Source of the DNA: Hirundichthys speculiger
Lineage: Eukaryota; Chordata; Actinopteri; Beloniformes; Exocoetidae
Reading direction: 5' to 3'
DNA length: 64,000 nt
Assembly: GCA_018398805.1 (NCBI GenBank)
Contig: JAGFBZ010002032.1
Location: 1 to 64,000, forward strand
Position 1 is the stretch's first letter. The number at the start of each line of letters is the position of its first letter. The translations under genes and the position numbers were made by a program. Below are positions 46,863-59,164 of the stretch, piece by piece. The notes under the pieces are model-generated. The model worked only from the letters and a program-made list of their open reading frames with translations, was not told the DNA's origin and ran no database searches.

Positions 46863-47496
46863 CTACAAGACAACATAGTGAATCCACACGCAGCAAACAT
46901 CTGATGGTAAGATATAATAGCCACTCAGCGGCACAATGAGATGCTGTAAAAACTCCCTCACGAGTGCAGCTGAGGTACTTATACTGCGCTATGTGTCTCT
47001 GAGCTACAATATCTTTATTTAAAAAAAAAAAAAAGACTCAGAGGAAGCTGTTCGCAGCTGACACAGCTTATCGAATAAATAGAAAAAGTGTATTTCTCTT
47101 AATGCCATACAAAATGATGAAAATAAAAACAAAACCGTGCTGTCATTACTTGCGAATAAAAGCCCAGATACTATTAATTAAACTATAAAACTGAGCGCAA
47201 CTGCCATAAAGGAAACTGATGTGACAACAATAGCAAGCTTCTATTTAAGCTTCTGTGTCCAAAGTGGTTTCCACCTTTTGGTTCTGATAATGTTCCGTGT
47301 AATCGTGGCTGCTGAGTCCTTTTTTATGTCTTTTTGAAACTTGGTGTGGTGTTATATGTGCGTCAGAGAACACTGAGAGGAATTATAAAGAAACGCATGA
47401 GTCACGGTTAAACTGCTGAGTCACATTCAGGCGTAAAACAAAAAAAAAGATAATCTGGAAATGACCAGATTTAGTCATTTCTATCAGATGACTTTT

Positions 47497-47710
47497 TTTT
47501 TTTTCCACAATATTTTTTATTAGCATTTTAACTTGAAACAAGAAATATATACATACATACAAACACACATATGTATATATAAAATAAAAAGAAATAATCA
47601 ATAAAAATGGCTGCAGCCTAAAACCATGAATTTTCCAATAATCCTGTTGATCATCTTCCAGATGCCTGATCTGCTGATCCGTTAGCTAAATGTCAGGGGA
47701 TACTGAAAAA
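47497..47710 (-). mobile_element. LINE-mobilised retroinsertion with 16-bp target duplication
   Basis: CTATCAGATGACTTTT occurs at 47481-47496 and again at 47711-47726. The insert starts with a T run, so its poly(A) tail is on the minus strand, with AATAAA-like sequence before it. The junction TTTT/A is the classic L1 endonuclease site. The source RNA is not identified. Confidence 0.85.
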
Positions 47711-47726
47711 CTATCAGATGACTTTT

Positions 47727-48290
47727 AGCATGCATCTGAAATTCACCGCTTATATTTCAGTGTACTTAGTGATATAAAGTGTTAGTTCATTAATAGCAGA
47801 ATTAAATTAGCAAGCGATTTGATAAAGACGAAATGAATTCATTTGCAGTGAGCCCTGAATTAGGTTTGGGTCAGATTAGATAATGGAGAGCTTGCTTGAA
47901 ATCACTTTCCATAATTTGTTGTTAAAAATAATTAAGAATTACTTTCTCGTGTGTTCCTTGATATGTTGTGTAATTTTTCTGTGTAATTACTCGGCCCAGT
48001 TAATGAAGTAAGTGTTTTCTCTGTTACGCTCGTCCAGACAGTCCGGTAAATTGGCGTGTCATCCTAACAAGGAATAATGTTATTTCATTACGATCGTAAT
48101 GTCTGTGATAACAACCACCTTCCAGCCGTAACCTGGAGTTGCTGACTACCTGAGGCTTAAAATATCTCTTTTGGCAGATGCACACATCTGCTGCAGCTAC
48201 TACACACAGCTACTAATAACGCCGCCGCTTAAATGACCAACAAATATCGCTGTCGTTGCCGTAACGATAATATCTTTTGTCACGGTTTCA
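47727..48290. promoter_or_regulatory. candidate conserved non-coding block 2
   Basis: Repeat-free sequence with TAATTAAGAATTAC, GTGTAATTACTC, TCATTACGATCGTAATG and other homeodomain-type sites. It begins immediately after the retroinsertion. No coding frame is supported. Confidence 0.3.
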
Positions 48291-48469
48291 ACCGGAGCCT
48301 GTTTTCAGAAAACGGGATTCAATAACTGTTAAAATCACGAGTAGGTAAAAGCAGATCTGCTCTAATGTGTGTGTCTTGGAGGGCTTCGAGAAAGAGCGAG
48401 CAACGGGAGAGCGAGAGAGTTGGCAGTCGACGGTAGGTAGCTTCTGCCCTCGTGCCCCCGAGATACAAA

Positions 48470-48612
48470 GACAACACACACAACCACACACACATACACA
48501 CACACCACACACACACCGCAGGTCTCACGGTTGGCAGAGTCGTCTGCCAGGGGGAGCACGGTGTTGAGGAATGATAACACACGCACACACAACTTCTTTT
48601 ACACACACACCC
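48470..48612. repeat. (CA)n-rich microsatellite
   Basis: Interrupted CA runs; overlapping frames are His/Thr or Val/Cys runs and are not genes. Confidence 0.9.
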
Positions 48613-49435
48613 GTAAAACCCGGTGCTCCGCTAGCTCTGCCCTCGCTGCTGTCGTTGGCACCGGCGATGCCGCCGATATCTACTTTGTGAGCCTGAGTAG
48701 TTGAACGTGGCAGAAAGCCGCGTCAGAAGCCATCCAGCTGTCTGTTACTGGAGTCTTTTGGCCTTAACTTTAACGTTTGAACAGGCTCATTTTGTCCGAC
48801 AGCATTAATGTGAAAACACCGAGCTGCTATAATGTTTCTTGGCAAAGCTCCACTTCTAAACCCAAACCTTCCCCTGGTCTGCAGAAACTGTTCTATTATT
48901 CATCTGTGCAGATAGAAGAGACAAAACCACACTTCGTTTTTCTTCGGGGCCACCTTTGAAATTGATTGCATATTTTTGTGATGCTTTGAAACAGGAGGGA
49001 CTCGCATTCTGCTGTTAATATAAAATTTAAACTTGATGCATTATTAACTGGCTGATTCCAGCTACTGTTGTGTTGTTGTTTTTCAGTCAGCAAAAATATT
49101 CAATTTCCCTCCAGAATTTTGTGTCTGGTCTGGAGAGAGACCTTGGAAAATAGTTTTGCTGCTGCCTTGTAAATGGAACTTGTGGGCTCGTGATTCTAGA
49201 GCGGGAAGTTGTGGATCAGTTCTGCTTTCTGACCCAATCAATCTTAAATCTAAAACAATCAGTCTCAACCCGTCGCAACCACCAGTCACACCAGAGCATT
49301 CCACTGTGGCCAGTAAGAAGCCAACGTTAATTCAGAAAATGCAATGGAATAATAACAAGAAGAAGCTCTTTTTTTTTTTAGACGCATTATGAATTAACAA
49401 AAAATAAAAGCTGCATTTCAATCAGCTTTCTTTTT

Positions 49436-50225
49436 TTTGACATTTATTTTTTATTGTGGCCACAAAATTTCCAACAATATTCTTACATCCTCGTTCTTCT
49501 CTTTTTCTCCTTTCTCCTAACATAGGTAGTATATTTTCAATACAAAAAGACAAAATGGATAAGAAAACAAAAAAAAAGAAAAAGAAGAAAAGAAAAAGTT
49601 ATGGCCGTAGATTTATACAATTCAGTATTATCTTAACAAGAATCAATTGAACATGGGGGGGGTCTCCACACATCACATTTCTCAAAAATAAAATTAAATG
49701 TACAAAATTATTCAGTAACACAATGATAAGGTTAATCAGCTAAAATCTGATCTTATATGTTTAACATAACCAGTCCATTTAGACCACATCCTGTAAAAAT
49801 TCTCAGTTTGTATTTTGAGAGAGAAGGACAATTTTTCCGTGGCATATATATCTCGAGTCACATCTAACCATTCTTCTATTGTAGGTCAATCAGCTTTCAA
49901 AACATTATTTATCCAACGCAAATTGAGCCTCTGTGACCTCCATCATTTAGCAAACATATAACTCTTGGAGTGTGAGTTTATGAAAATTTCTACAAGGTTA
50001 AAGGAAAAATATTCTCTTTGTTTCATGTAAACATTCTCCCAGTTTATTGGTATTAGGCCGTTGGTATTAGGATTACTACACCAACTCCCAAAAGTAAAGC
50101 AAAAGTACCACCTGCTTAAACATTGTTGAAGGTTCTGATGTAGTCCCGCGGGTTCTTCATGGTCCGCACCGTCCCGTGTTCTCATCATTCGGAAAAATTT
50201 AGCACAAATGGCAAAAGGCTGAGAC
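49436..50225 (-). mobile_element. L1-type LINE, ORF2 C-terminal and 3'UTR remnant
   Basis: On the minus strand, blocks NWENVYMKQREYFSFNLVEI (about 50010) and PTIEEWLDVTRDIYATEKLS (about 49870), followed by FYRMWSKWTGYV, resemble the C-terminal end of fish L1 ORF2 proteins. Stops and frameshifts break the frame. The left side is a T-rich antisense tail. Only the end of the element remains, so it cannot move on its own. Confidence 0.65.
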
Positions 50226-50559
50226 TAAAAGAAAACAGGATTTATCAGATCAATGGCAGGTAACATTATTTTTTTTTCTTTATGATGTCTGCATGTATTG
50301 AGATACATTAATTAATGTCTTGTAAATACAAGACTAATAACTTTGTCATCATGAAATGCATAATCTCGTACAAAAAAAAATCATTTTTTTGGGTTATCTG
50401 ATTTGGGTTTTCTGAGAATTATTCATATTACATGTAATTTATAAGAATTCAAAGAGCCAAAAAATAATGAGAGAACAGTTTGACAGTTTGGTCTCAATAA
50501 ACAAAAGCCCGTGTAAATTACTGCCAGCAGAGCTTTGGTTTTTGTCTGTATTTGACTGC

Positions 50560-50840
50560 TTTTGAGAGACAGAAAGATGACCAGAGAGGGCTAGTTAGCC
50601 TCAGTCAAGAATAGATTAAACACTGAATTCTAATTTACAGAAGTAATAAAACTGAATCTGCAAGTACAGAGATTCAGAGGAACCGGGAGCAAGACAGAGA
50701 CGGAGAGGGCTAATGACGTAGCTTTGCTAGCTGAGGCCAATTTACTGTGAGGTTTCGAAAGGTCATCTCCTACACGGAGGCCTGTCTGTGACAAATTACA
50801 TTATTTACACAGGGTGGAAAGAGGCGGCGAGACCCGGAGA
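50560..50840. promoter_or_regulatory. candidate conserved non-coding block 3
   Basis: Repeat-free, moderate-GC stretch with AGGGCTAATGACGTAGC (CRE-like TGACGT) and ACAAATTACATTATTTACAC. No frame is supported. This is a weak candidate. Confidence 0.22.
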
Positions 50841-51218
50841 AACACGGAGAAGTAAAAGATGACGGAAGAGAGCGTCTGCTTGTTTCATTCTAATTGGTCT
50901 ACAGTGTTAACACAGAAACACAAAAGACATTTGCCAGCACTTCACCTGAAGATGCTTTTATCAAACCCCACTTTGTGCATTTTTTTCATGAAGCTGCTGT
51001 GTCGTAAATGCTATAAGGAGATATTTCATAGTACCATTCTGAATGTGGGAGTTGTTAAAATAGGGAGTATGGTACCATACCTAAGGTACAGGTACGTGTC
51101 AGGTTTCCATGTTATTTAAGATCAAGGTATATTAATATTTAATAATTTCCCCTTACCCGTTACCACTAGCCGCTACCAGGAAATTGCGGGTATAGGAACC
51201 TCTGCTAACCGCTAATGC

Positions 51219-51596
51219 AGTGATTCCTAAAGTGTTGGCCACGGCCCCCTGGTGGGCTGACATGGTACTGCAGGTGGGCTGTGAGAGGTCATTAAAATTA
51301 AACAAATATGTTTTAAATCCTCTATCTTTTTAAAATGTTTTCAATAACTGTAACATTCATGACATGATTTAAAAAAAAACATTAAGCAGTAATAAAACAA
51401 ACCAGTTAAGTGTTTATCTACTGTCATCTTAACTTAATATTAGTGTTAACTTATGTGTTGACCCCTTACATTAATATCGGATCATAGCTTCTAGTCCTGT
51501 GTGTTGATCACAGTTGTGATTAAAGGTTTGGGCGGCTGCGGAGATTTTTCACGTTTCAAATTGGGTTGTGGTATTCTGAAGTTTGGGAATGGCTGC
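51219..51596 (+). mobile_element. hAT-like miniature element with intact duplication
   Basis: AGTGATTCCTAAAGTG at the left and TTTGGGAATGGCTGC at the right; duplication GCTAATGC is perfect at 51211-51218 and 51597-51604. It is inserted in a region of unusual CCGCTACCCG-type repeats (51150-51960) that may be another, unnamed element. Confidence 0.9.
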
Positions 51597-51730
51597 GCTA
51601 ATGCAATTTTCCGCTAGCTAAAGCCGCTACCCGTTATACCGACTCCCTTACTCACTTTGTAGGTGTGGCAACGGGCGTGTCTTTTACCTTTTTCACAAAC
51701 TCAGTATCTTGGGATCGTGGGTTTATGGTT

Positions 51731-51765
51731 GCAGGTAGCGGGTGGTCTGACCACCCGCTACCTGC
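51731..51765. repeat. perfect 35-bp palindrome
   Basis: GCAGGTAGCGGGTGGTC and its exact reverse complement are separated by a single T. Confidence 0.97.
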
Positions 51766-52264
51766 ATGTCGGCGCGTACAAGAGCGCGTCCAAATGGCGT
51801 CAATGTGCGTCCACCTGGTCACATGTGGACGCACACAAACGGCTCTACCTCTCAAATTAACTCTTGTATAAAAAGTGTGATTTGGCCTCAGTTGAACCCC
51901 TGAGAAAATGGCAGAAATTGCATTCTTTCCGGCTACCCGCTATCCCTTAATAGCGGCTTTAGCAGATCTGTCGGAAGATCGGGCCCTATGACTCAGCGAA
52001 TAAGCAACAACCATGTAAGTTCAATAACTGAAATAATGATGTCAATAACTGCATCACCATCAAAGTGGAGTTATATTCGGTTTCAAGAACACCATTAATA
52101 ATTCAGTCTGTAAAAAAACAAATTCTCAACAGCAACAAAACTTTCTAACTCCTTTGCTCGAGTCGGTCGCGTGATTCCTCCATTTTCCATCAGATCCTGC
52201 TCCATGAGACGCTCCATTCTTACTGGGTACTTCGGTGCGGCTCCATCTAGTGGTGCAGATGTGT

Positions 52265-52372
52265 AATGACAATAGAAAAGTCTTGACCTCGATTATAAGA
52301 CGACCCCCATTTTTGAGAATATAATTTCTAGAATAAAATATTGTTCCTATATTTGGGTCAATACGGTACATC
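52265..52372. repeat. unclassified interspersed repeat fragment
   Basis: Contains ATTATAAGACGACCCCCATT and TATTTGGGTCAATACGGTA, phrases that recur in fish genomes as parts of a DNA element. Ends not determined. Confidence 0.35.
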
Positions 52373-52379
52373 ACTTCCT

Positions 52380-54245
52380 TTCTCTGACTGACATGTTATC
52401 GGTGGGAAGAGAAATGTAGAAGATTAGTTGATTGGGAGGAAATTCTTGGCTGCTGATGATAAAGAACTCCACACTCAAACCAAACACATTTTTTTTTAAA
52501 ATACTTATAGAATATTGCAGTATCACTACTGAAGATATACATAAACCATGCATTACCTTCTTCTATGCAACGATTAGTCCTTTTTTGCATTATTTTTTTC
52601 ATTAAAGAAAGCAGGACTACAGAGAAATGAAACTAAAGACATTTCAGTGGAACTTATTTCCCTGAAGGAGAGGACCCAGTTCCCCAAAGACCAGCTCATG
52701 AATGCATATGTGGATCCCCTGGGCCATCAGATGAGGGGAACCGCCAAAGGGATTAGTAGTTAAAACGTTTGGCACTTGGGAATGAACAAAAAGATAAATA
52801 TTTAGATTAACCTCCTTTAAGGAACTGCTGTAGTAACTTAAAGCATAATATTCGCTGCATAATATCTTCTTAAAAGTGCCCTGAACAAGAGCGGGCCCTT
52901 ATCTAATTGTTTCTAGTATGCGTGTTATGTTTGAAATGCAAGATGGAAACATCTGAAGATGTGTTGCAAAATGTACAATAGTTCACACACTATTTTGTAG
53001 ATGGATTGATTATATAAAACAAAACTAGGTTGCGACTCTTAAGGGAAGCCTATTAGTGGCAGTAAATGTTACAAGTGCAACATTTTGTAAATTTTGGGAG
53101 ACTTATATTGACTGTAACCATGACTATGTGATGCCAGGTAGTCCATATTTCCAGGCTTTTCAGTTGGTTTCCTGTTATTTTTTTCATCACAAGAGAAGTT
53201 CAGCGGTGACCTGAAGTCATGTGTTGTACCTCTTGAAGTTAATAAATAATTGTCTGAATGATTCTTTATTCAGAGTTCATTATCAAAAGGATTCTGGTCC
53301 TCATTTTCTCCTTCATTCTGCCTCTGTGTCCTCTGTCACTCCTGTTCCCCCGTCATCTATTATTACCTCTTTATCAACTAATTCATAATCATCCTGTGTC
53401 TATCTGCCTTTTCCTCAGTGTCTCCCCTGTCTTTCCTTTTTCTGTTAACCTTTTCCTATCTCTCTCACCCCTCTTCCCCTCCATCTCCCCCCCCCCCACC
53501 TGCCTTCCTTCAGAGGGACCTATTACATTCGTTATCAACCTGCTGCCTAATTAACATGCCCTCTCTCTATCTCAGGCTCTCCTATCGCTGTTACTCTGTC
53601 AATATGTCTTCTTTATGTTCTCCTATTTCATTCAGACTTTCCTTTTTTTCTGCATAGTTTTCCCTTTCTTTTAGTCTTTTATTTTTGAATAGATGAATTT
53701 TCAGCCAGGTCTTCATCCTCGCTGCTCGGGCTCTATTATCTGCAGACAGACAATTTGTCTGTCTGAAAGTCAGTAGGACACAGAGATCCATTTTCTGAGA
53801 GTGCGTGAACTCCTGAGTCTTGACCTGCCTTAGTTTCTCTCACTTTAGTGGTGTTTTTCTGCTATATCTGTGCTGTGTTTTTGTGTGTGTGTGTGGGTTT
53901 ACTTACCGTAGTATTTCTTGAGCTGTGGTCGGAGTCCTTGGCAGGCAGAGTGTCTGTGCAATAGTCATTAGCATTTGCTTTCAACGTAGCCCTGTTACTT
54001 CGTTTTCTCAGTGGAGTTGCTCTGAAGGTGCTGCATATACCCTTAAAAAGCAAGAAAAATATATAGTTTGATTTTTAGTCCTGACATTTTTTTTTTTTTT
54101 GCCAGGTAAATATGTGTAACGTCTTGCTGTAAGATGATGTGTTTGCGCATTGAAATTGCTTTAGGTTTGTATGTCAGACTATATCACTCTATATCATCCT
54201 CATTTCCCTGCTTATCTAAAAAATGAAATGGTAATTATTAAGTAA
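52380..54245. other. aff2 intron 1, nothing recognised
   Basis: Includes a TC-rich tract (53300-53520). No gene or repeat family recognised. Confidence 0.55.
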
Positions 54246-54595
54246 GGGCAGCACGGTGGCTTAGTGGTTAGCATTGTTGCTTCACAGCTAGAAGGTTCCT
54301 GGTTCGAACCTCGGCAGGGGTCTTCCTGTGTGGAGTTTGCATGTTCTCCCCGTGCTAGCGTGGGCTTCCTCCGGGTACTCCGGGTACTTCCTCCCACAGT
54401 ACAAAGACATGCATGTCAGGTTAATTGAGTAATTCTAAATTGCCCGTAGGAGTGAATGTGAGTGTGAGTGGTTGTTTGTCTGCATGTGGCCCTGCAATGG
54501 ACTGGAGACTGTCCAGGGTGAACCCCTGCTTCCAGCAGATCCCCGTGACCCTCCGGAGGATGAAACGGGTATAGATAATAGGATGGATAATTAAA
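54246..54595 (+). mobile_element. tRNA-type SINE
   Basis: Begins GGGCAGCACGGTGG. It has a perfect pol III A box TGGCTTAGTGG at 54257-54267 and B box GGTTCGAACC at 54301-54310, 33 bp apart as in tRNA genes. The body (TTTGCATGTTCTCCCCGTG, CCAGCAGATCCCCGTGACC) is a very common fish interspersed repeat. It ends at an AT-rich GATGGATAATTAAAG tail. Confidence 0.8.
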
Positions 54596-55332
54596 GTAAT
54601 TTTTTCAGTGTGTCAGACTGTCCCTGGCAGAATTTGAACATTTCTGTCAAACCAGAGAGTAACAATGAGCCATGCTAAAGGCATGATTGTGGAACCCTCA
54701 GTTCCTAATTAAAATGCCAGCGAGAATTAAAGGAGTAGAATTTTTAACCATCTGATCTGTGGATGATCCTTTTGTTGGATGCGTCACTCTTAGGCCACAG
54801 TATATTAGTGGTAGATTTCGATTTGCTAGTTTTACCTGGCACCTCTCTCTTTTTTTAACTACATGATTGTCAGTACATCAACAGTCGTAAACCAACAGTT
54901 TCTAACTAACTTTCACAGCTAATGTAATTCCATCCTGGTGTTTCTTCAACAACATAAATCATCAGTATGGAAGCTGAAAGAGATGTGCAGTGAGGCACAT
55001 CTTTGAAAAAAAAAAAGATAAATATTTTTCTCAACACCCAAATGTGTGTGAATATGTGTAGGCATGATACACATGTCTAACTATTCTAATAAATTATCTA
55101 ATCATATCTTGTATATCTTATTTTATCTAATTTTGGATATTTGTTACATAACTGCACAGAATTCTTACAACTCTGATTCAAAATACAATAAAAAAAAAAA
55201 CAGTTTGACCCTCATTAATCTGTAGATATATGGCGGTAATTTGTGAGGATAAATTACAAGCTGTAACCCTTCACTCTGTCTATTCAGCTGCTGGAGCGAA
55301 CGGCTAATGTGAACCTCAATCAATGTACTAAG

Positions 55333-55335
<3 letters not shown>
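54596..55335. other. aff2 intron 1, nothing recognised
   Basis: AT-rich with short A runs; no gene supported. Confidence 0.55.

Positions 55336-55380
<45 letters not shown>
55336..55380. repeat. (TG)n microsatellite
   Basis: About 21 TG units. Confidence 0.96.
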
Positions 55381-55382
<2 letters not shown>

Positions 55383-55754
55383 AATCAAGTGTGTCCTTAC
55401 ATGCACATCAGTTACCACGTGTTGACTTTCTAAATCTGTATCGATCCTGAGGTGTTGTTCTCTGTAACTGATGGTCTGCTGCGTATTACTTTCATTAAGT
55501 TGGCTTACAAACACAAATGATGAAAGATGAAGTCAGCTCAATGGTGATTCATCATTCATGAGGGCTGTGGACATTTTTCTTTAGATTTTTCTTTTTTTTT
55601 CAACTGATTCATTATGGAACTATGCATATACAATTCCCAACGGCCAGTCTGAGACTTCATAGAGTTTAACACCTCACTTACACACAGTGAGACAAAAAGA
55701 GGCCAACGGGACTACAGCGTCTTCAAATAGCAAAGATGCAGACCTGCTGAGCTC

Positions 55755-56090
55755 TAGAAATTCTGTCCATAAATGTCACGACCAGAATCAGTGACAAAGG
55801 ACACCTCCGGCACAGTTCGAAAATGAAAAAAACCTGTCAGTGCTTTCCCTCCTGTTGCATAGGGACTGAATGATCCTTAACACAGGGTTGTATGGAAGTT
55901 GCTATAGTAGTGAAATAGAGTATAAACCTAATGTTGCAAGTTCAATTTAAAGAACGAAGGATCCTCCACTTTCCTCAAATAGAGGCTACCTGAGTACCGC
56001 CGACTATGACGCGTAAAGAGGCTGAACTCACTCTTCTGGGGCTTTGCAATTATGTGTCTTCCTGGACCTCATAGCTGTAGTGACTTCCTC
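55755..56090 (-). mobile_element. LINE reverse-transcriptase fragment, antisense
   Basis: The left end (ATTCTGTCCATAAATGTCAC, then CAGAATCAGTGACAAAGG) matches the LINE at 59820-59870. In reverse it encodes part of the RT palm segment around LIL..FMDR. Strongly degraded. Confidence 0.5.
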
Positions 56091-56097
56091 CAGTTAC

Positions 56098-56170
56098 TCA
56101 ATTCAATTCAACTTTATTTTTATGAAGTATCTGATGGGCTTTTCAGAGACCCAGAGCCAAGACCCCAAGC
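56098..56170 (-). mobile_element. LINE 3' tail fragment, antisense
   Basis: TCAATTCAATTCAACTTTAT then CAGAGACCCAGAGCC, related to 40836-41470. Confidence 0.5.
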
Positions 56171-56232
56171 ATTAAGTATTAAGTAAGTAAGTATTTTCCA
56201 GACTATAAATTGCACTAATAAGCCCCTTCAAG

Positions 56233-56535
56233 GCCCCATCCGTGGACTTGTCCCTCCATTTGTGGACTTGTCCTCCATTTGTGGACTTGTTCCTCCATTT
56301 GTGGACTTGTTCCTCCATTTGTGGACTCGTTCCTCCATCTGTGGACTTGTCCCTCCATCTGTGGACTTGTCCCTCCATCTGTGGACTTCTCGTTCCACCG
56401 TCTGTGGACTCGTCCCTCCGTCTGTGGACTTGTCCCTCCATCTGTGGACTTCTCGTCCCTCCATCTGTGGACTTGTCCCTCCGTCTGTGGACTCGTCCCT
56501 CCGTCTGTGGACTCGTTCCTCCGTCTGTGGGACTT
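56233..56535. repeat. 20-bp minisatellite
   Basis: About 15 units of GTGGACTTGTCCCTCCATCT. Two units have an extra 5-7 bases (CTCGTTCCACC). Because 20 is not a multiple of three and no frame has stops, long frames appear on both strands; they are not genes. Confidence 0.96.
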
Positions 56536-56549
56536 ATTATTTTTAGTTT

Positions 56550-57127
56550 AAATTCTGCAGTATCGCTTTTTCTTTTTCATATTTGTGTTCTCTTTGTCTT
56601 TTTGGTTTACTCTTGCGATTCTTTTGGTAGAAGTTGTTCAGTCGTCGCGAGTGTAGACGCTACCCTGTTGTTGTCATGGATGACATGGCATATATTTTTG
56701 ACATGTAAGTCGCTTTGAAATATAAGTTGCAGGACCACCCAAACTACTAAAAAATGTGTAACTTATTGTTTATAAAATATGGTAATAGCATTAATTAGGT
56801 TAAATATGAAGAAAACTAAGTACTCCAGGCAACATCAGCAGGATCACCGCTCATGCAGCTTTCAGTGATGATCTTTTCCTTGTCAAAATGACGGGAACGA
56901 TTGCCTGAAATTTGTTGTGACATTCAGCACATCAACATTCTTCCATGTTTTGTCCTTCCTCTCATGCTGAGTCAGTCCCGTCCAACTTCTCTGTGCAGAG
57001 AGATCTGACATCACATCGTTCATAAAGGGATAGTTTATAGCTCCTTTGCTTTGGATCTACGTATTTACACTTCACAGCATCGCAGTAGTACAACATAAAA
57101 TTACGTAAAATGAAAGATTGGTAATGC
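56550..57127. other. aff2 intron 1, nothing recognised
   Basis: No gene or named repeat recognised. Confidence 0.5.
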
Positions 57128-57134
57128 TTGTTTT

Positions 57135-58239
57135 TAGGGGTGCATGATAACTATCGGTCCGATAACAGGAAATTATTACGTCATCCCTATAGGTCCAATA
57201 TCACGACGAATAGCCCCGATAACATTTATATTTCTGTCAACACAGCAGTACCTCGCTCCCTCTGAGCCTTGAATGACCGGGAGTGAATGTTATGTTCAAG
57301 TAACGTCGGCATTATCAGAAAAACGAAAACTCAATAAGGAAAACTAAGAATACCCCCTCATGCCAGAAAACAACTCGTTAACTCGGTCATAATTTTAGTA
57401 GTTGCTGACTTGAATTGATATTTGCAGTATTCTCCCACATGTTACACATAAAAAAAGAAAAAAATAGAAAAGGCTGAAATAACGACTATCAAACGAGGAC
57501 ACATCAGAATATACGTTACACCTTGAATGCAGAATGCAGTACAGCGCTGATCACAACAAACATGGAGGAAGAAGATAGTTTGGTGGTTATTTGTGACAAA
57601 TCCTCTGAGTAAATTCTACGAGGAGGGAAGCACAAGCTTTAATACGTAAAACCTGATCGGCCACCTACAACATAACAATCGCTTCCATGGAGTTTTGAAA
57701 TCACGCTAACGTGAGCTAACGGAAGCTAATGCTAACATGCGCAATCCAGCAGCAGTCTCCCCTCCCCTCCCTCTCCTCTCCCTCATTCCTCTCATCTAAA
57801 GCTTCCATGAGATTAAAATATAAAAACTACTGAACCTTATTTACTTTAATTAAAGGTATTAATTTAAATGGAACTACAAGCCAAAATCCTTTAAATGTTA
57901 ATCCTTTTCAGTTTGTAATTTTGATTCATGTATTTCCATCAGTTCAAGGAGCCTTTATTTTTTATATCAGTCAGTAATGAACCTTATTTAAGTTAATGTG
58001 AGATATCAAATAGGTTTGTTTGATAGCTTTATGAAAATGTTTGAGAGGCTTGACAATAGTTTTACATTGGAAAAAAATAAATATTTGTTCATTTAAAAAG
58101 TCAAATCTATTTTTGATTTTGTTCATAGTATTGATGTAATGATCTTAGGTATATGTGTGTTATCGGTTATCGGTATCGGCCTTTAGGAGCTGAAAGTTAT
58201 CGGTTATCGGTATGGGTTTTAAAAAACAGTTATCGTGCA
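57135..58239 (-). mobile_element. hAT-like 1.1-kb element, copy C
   Basis: Starts TAGGGGTGCATGATAAC and ends CAGTTATCGTGCA, with the last few bases of the right terminus lost. TTGTTTT flanks both sides. Same orientation as copy B. Confidence 0.85.
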
Positions 58240-59160
58240 TTGTTTTGGCTTGTTACTTTCTTTAACAAAAGCGGTTGTGTTTGCAAAAAGACGCAAATGC
58301 AAAGCATTACTGCCACCTGCCACCTAGCATTTTTATCTTTTTTTTTTTTTTGGAGATGTCTTATAGGTGATGGAATTAAAATTGATGATATGATGACAAG
58401 TTACCATTTCAATGAAAATATTAATAATTATTGTCCAACTAGAGGGTGTTTATAGCAGCTTTTTGGTACCATTTTAGCCAAACAGGAGCATTATTTATTA
58501 TAAAGCACATGCACGTCATAAGCTAGGTCGTTATATGTCTCTAGGTCCTAAGACGGAACAGTCAAAGGAGAATTAATAAACTTGAATACCAAAACAATGG
58601 AGTCTCAGCCTTCACTGGGCTTGAACCTCAAATAATAGATAGAAAGAAACCAGGTCAAATTGTTAATGCAACTATAAACAACAACAACAAACATAAACAC
58701 AAATGCAGACACTGTCTCGCACACGTTCTCACACATCAACACTTAATTCCCACCATTACGCCATACGCTGGTAATTAATTCCTACCGACTTCCGTTTTTA
58801 TCTTCCTTCACTCTTTTCAGTTGTGTGTCGTATTCTTTTTCTCCGAGGTTTTCCTCTTGTTCTCTGAGTATAATCACTATGTTATCAGAGAAAATCCGTC
58901 AGCCTAAAGTCTTCTGCCTTCATGAGGGGATTTGTAATATTTTCCTCATGTATTTTATTATGTCAAGCAATAATTTTTGAATTTTCTATTCGTAAAGATG
59001 AAGAGGATGTCTACAGAGAAATATTGCGCTGCTGTGAGACGACTGCCAGAATTAGCTTATGATATGATTTGATTTGATTCTATTTTGGTCTTTACTTTGC
59101 TAAAGTTTGAAGAAATCACTGAAAGGTTCTTTAAGAAGTGATTTATGTTTAGTTTTGTTT
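58240..59160. other. aff2 intron 1, nothing recognised
   Basis: AT-rich, short T run at 58340. No gene supported. Confidence 0.55.
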
Positions 59161-59164
59161 ACAA

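Noticed and set aside
49418..49898. 13-bp direct repeat TCAATCAGCTTTC (49418-49430 and 49886-49898) as a target duplication of a short retroinsertion
   Set aside because: The L1-like protein similarity continues across the right copy, so the insertion boundary cannot be there; chance or microhomology is more likely.
54246..54320. A tRNA gene
   Set aside because: A and B boxes are present but the acceptor stem cannot form and the sequence continues as a long interspersed body; it is a SINE head.
56172..56718. Overlapping repetitive proteins on both strands
   Set aside because: A 20-bp minisatellite without stops opens all frames; no gene signals.
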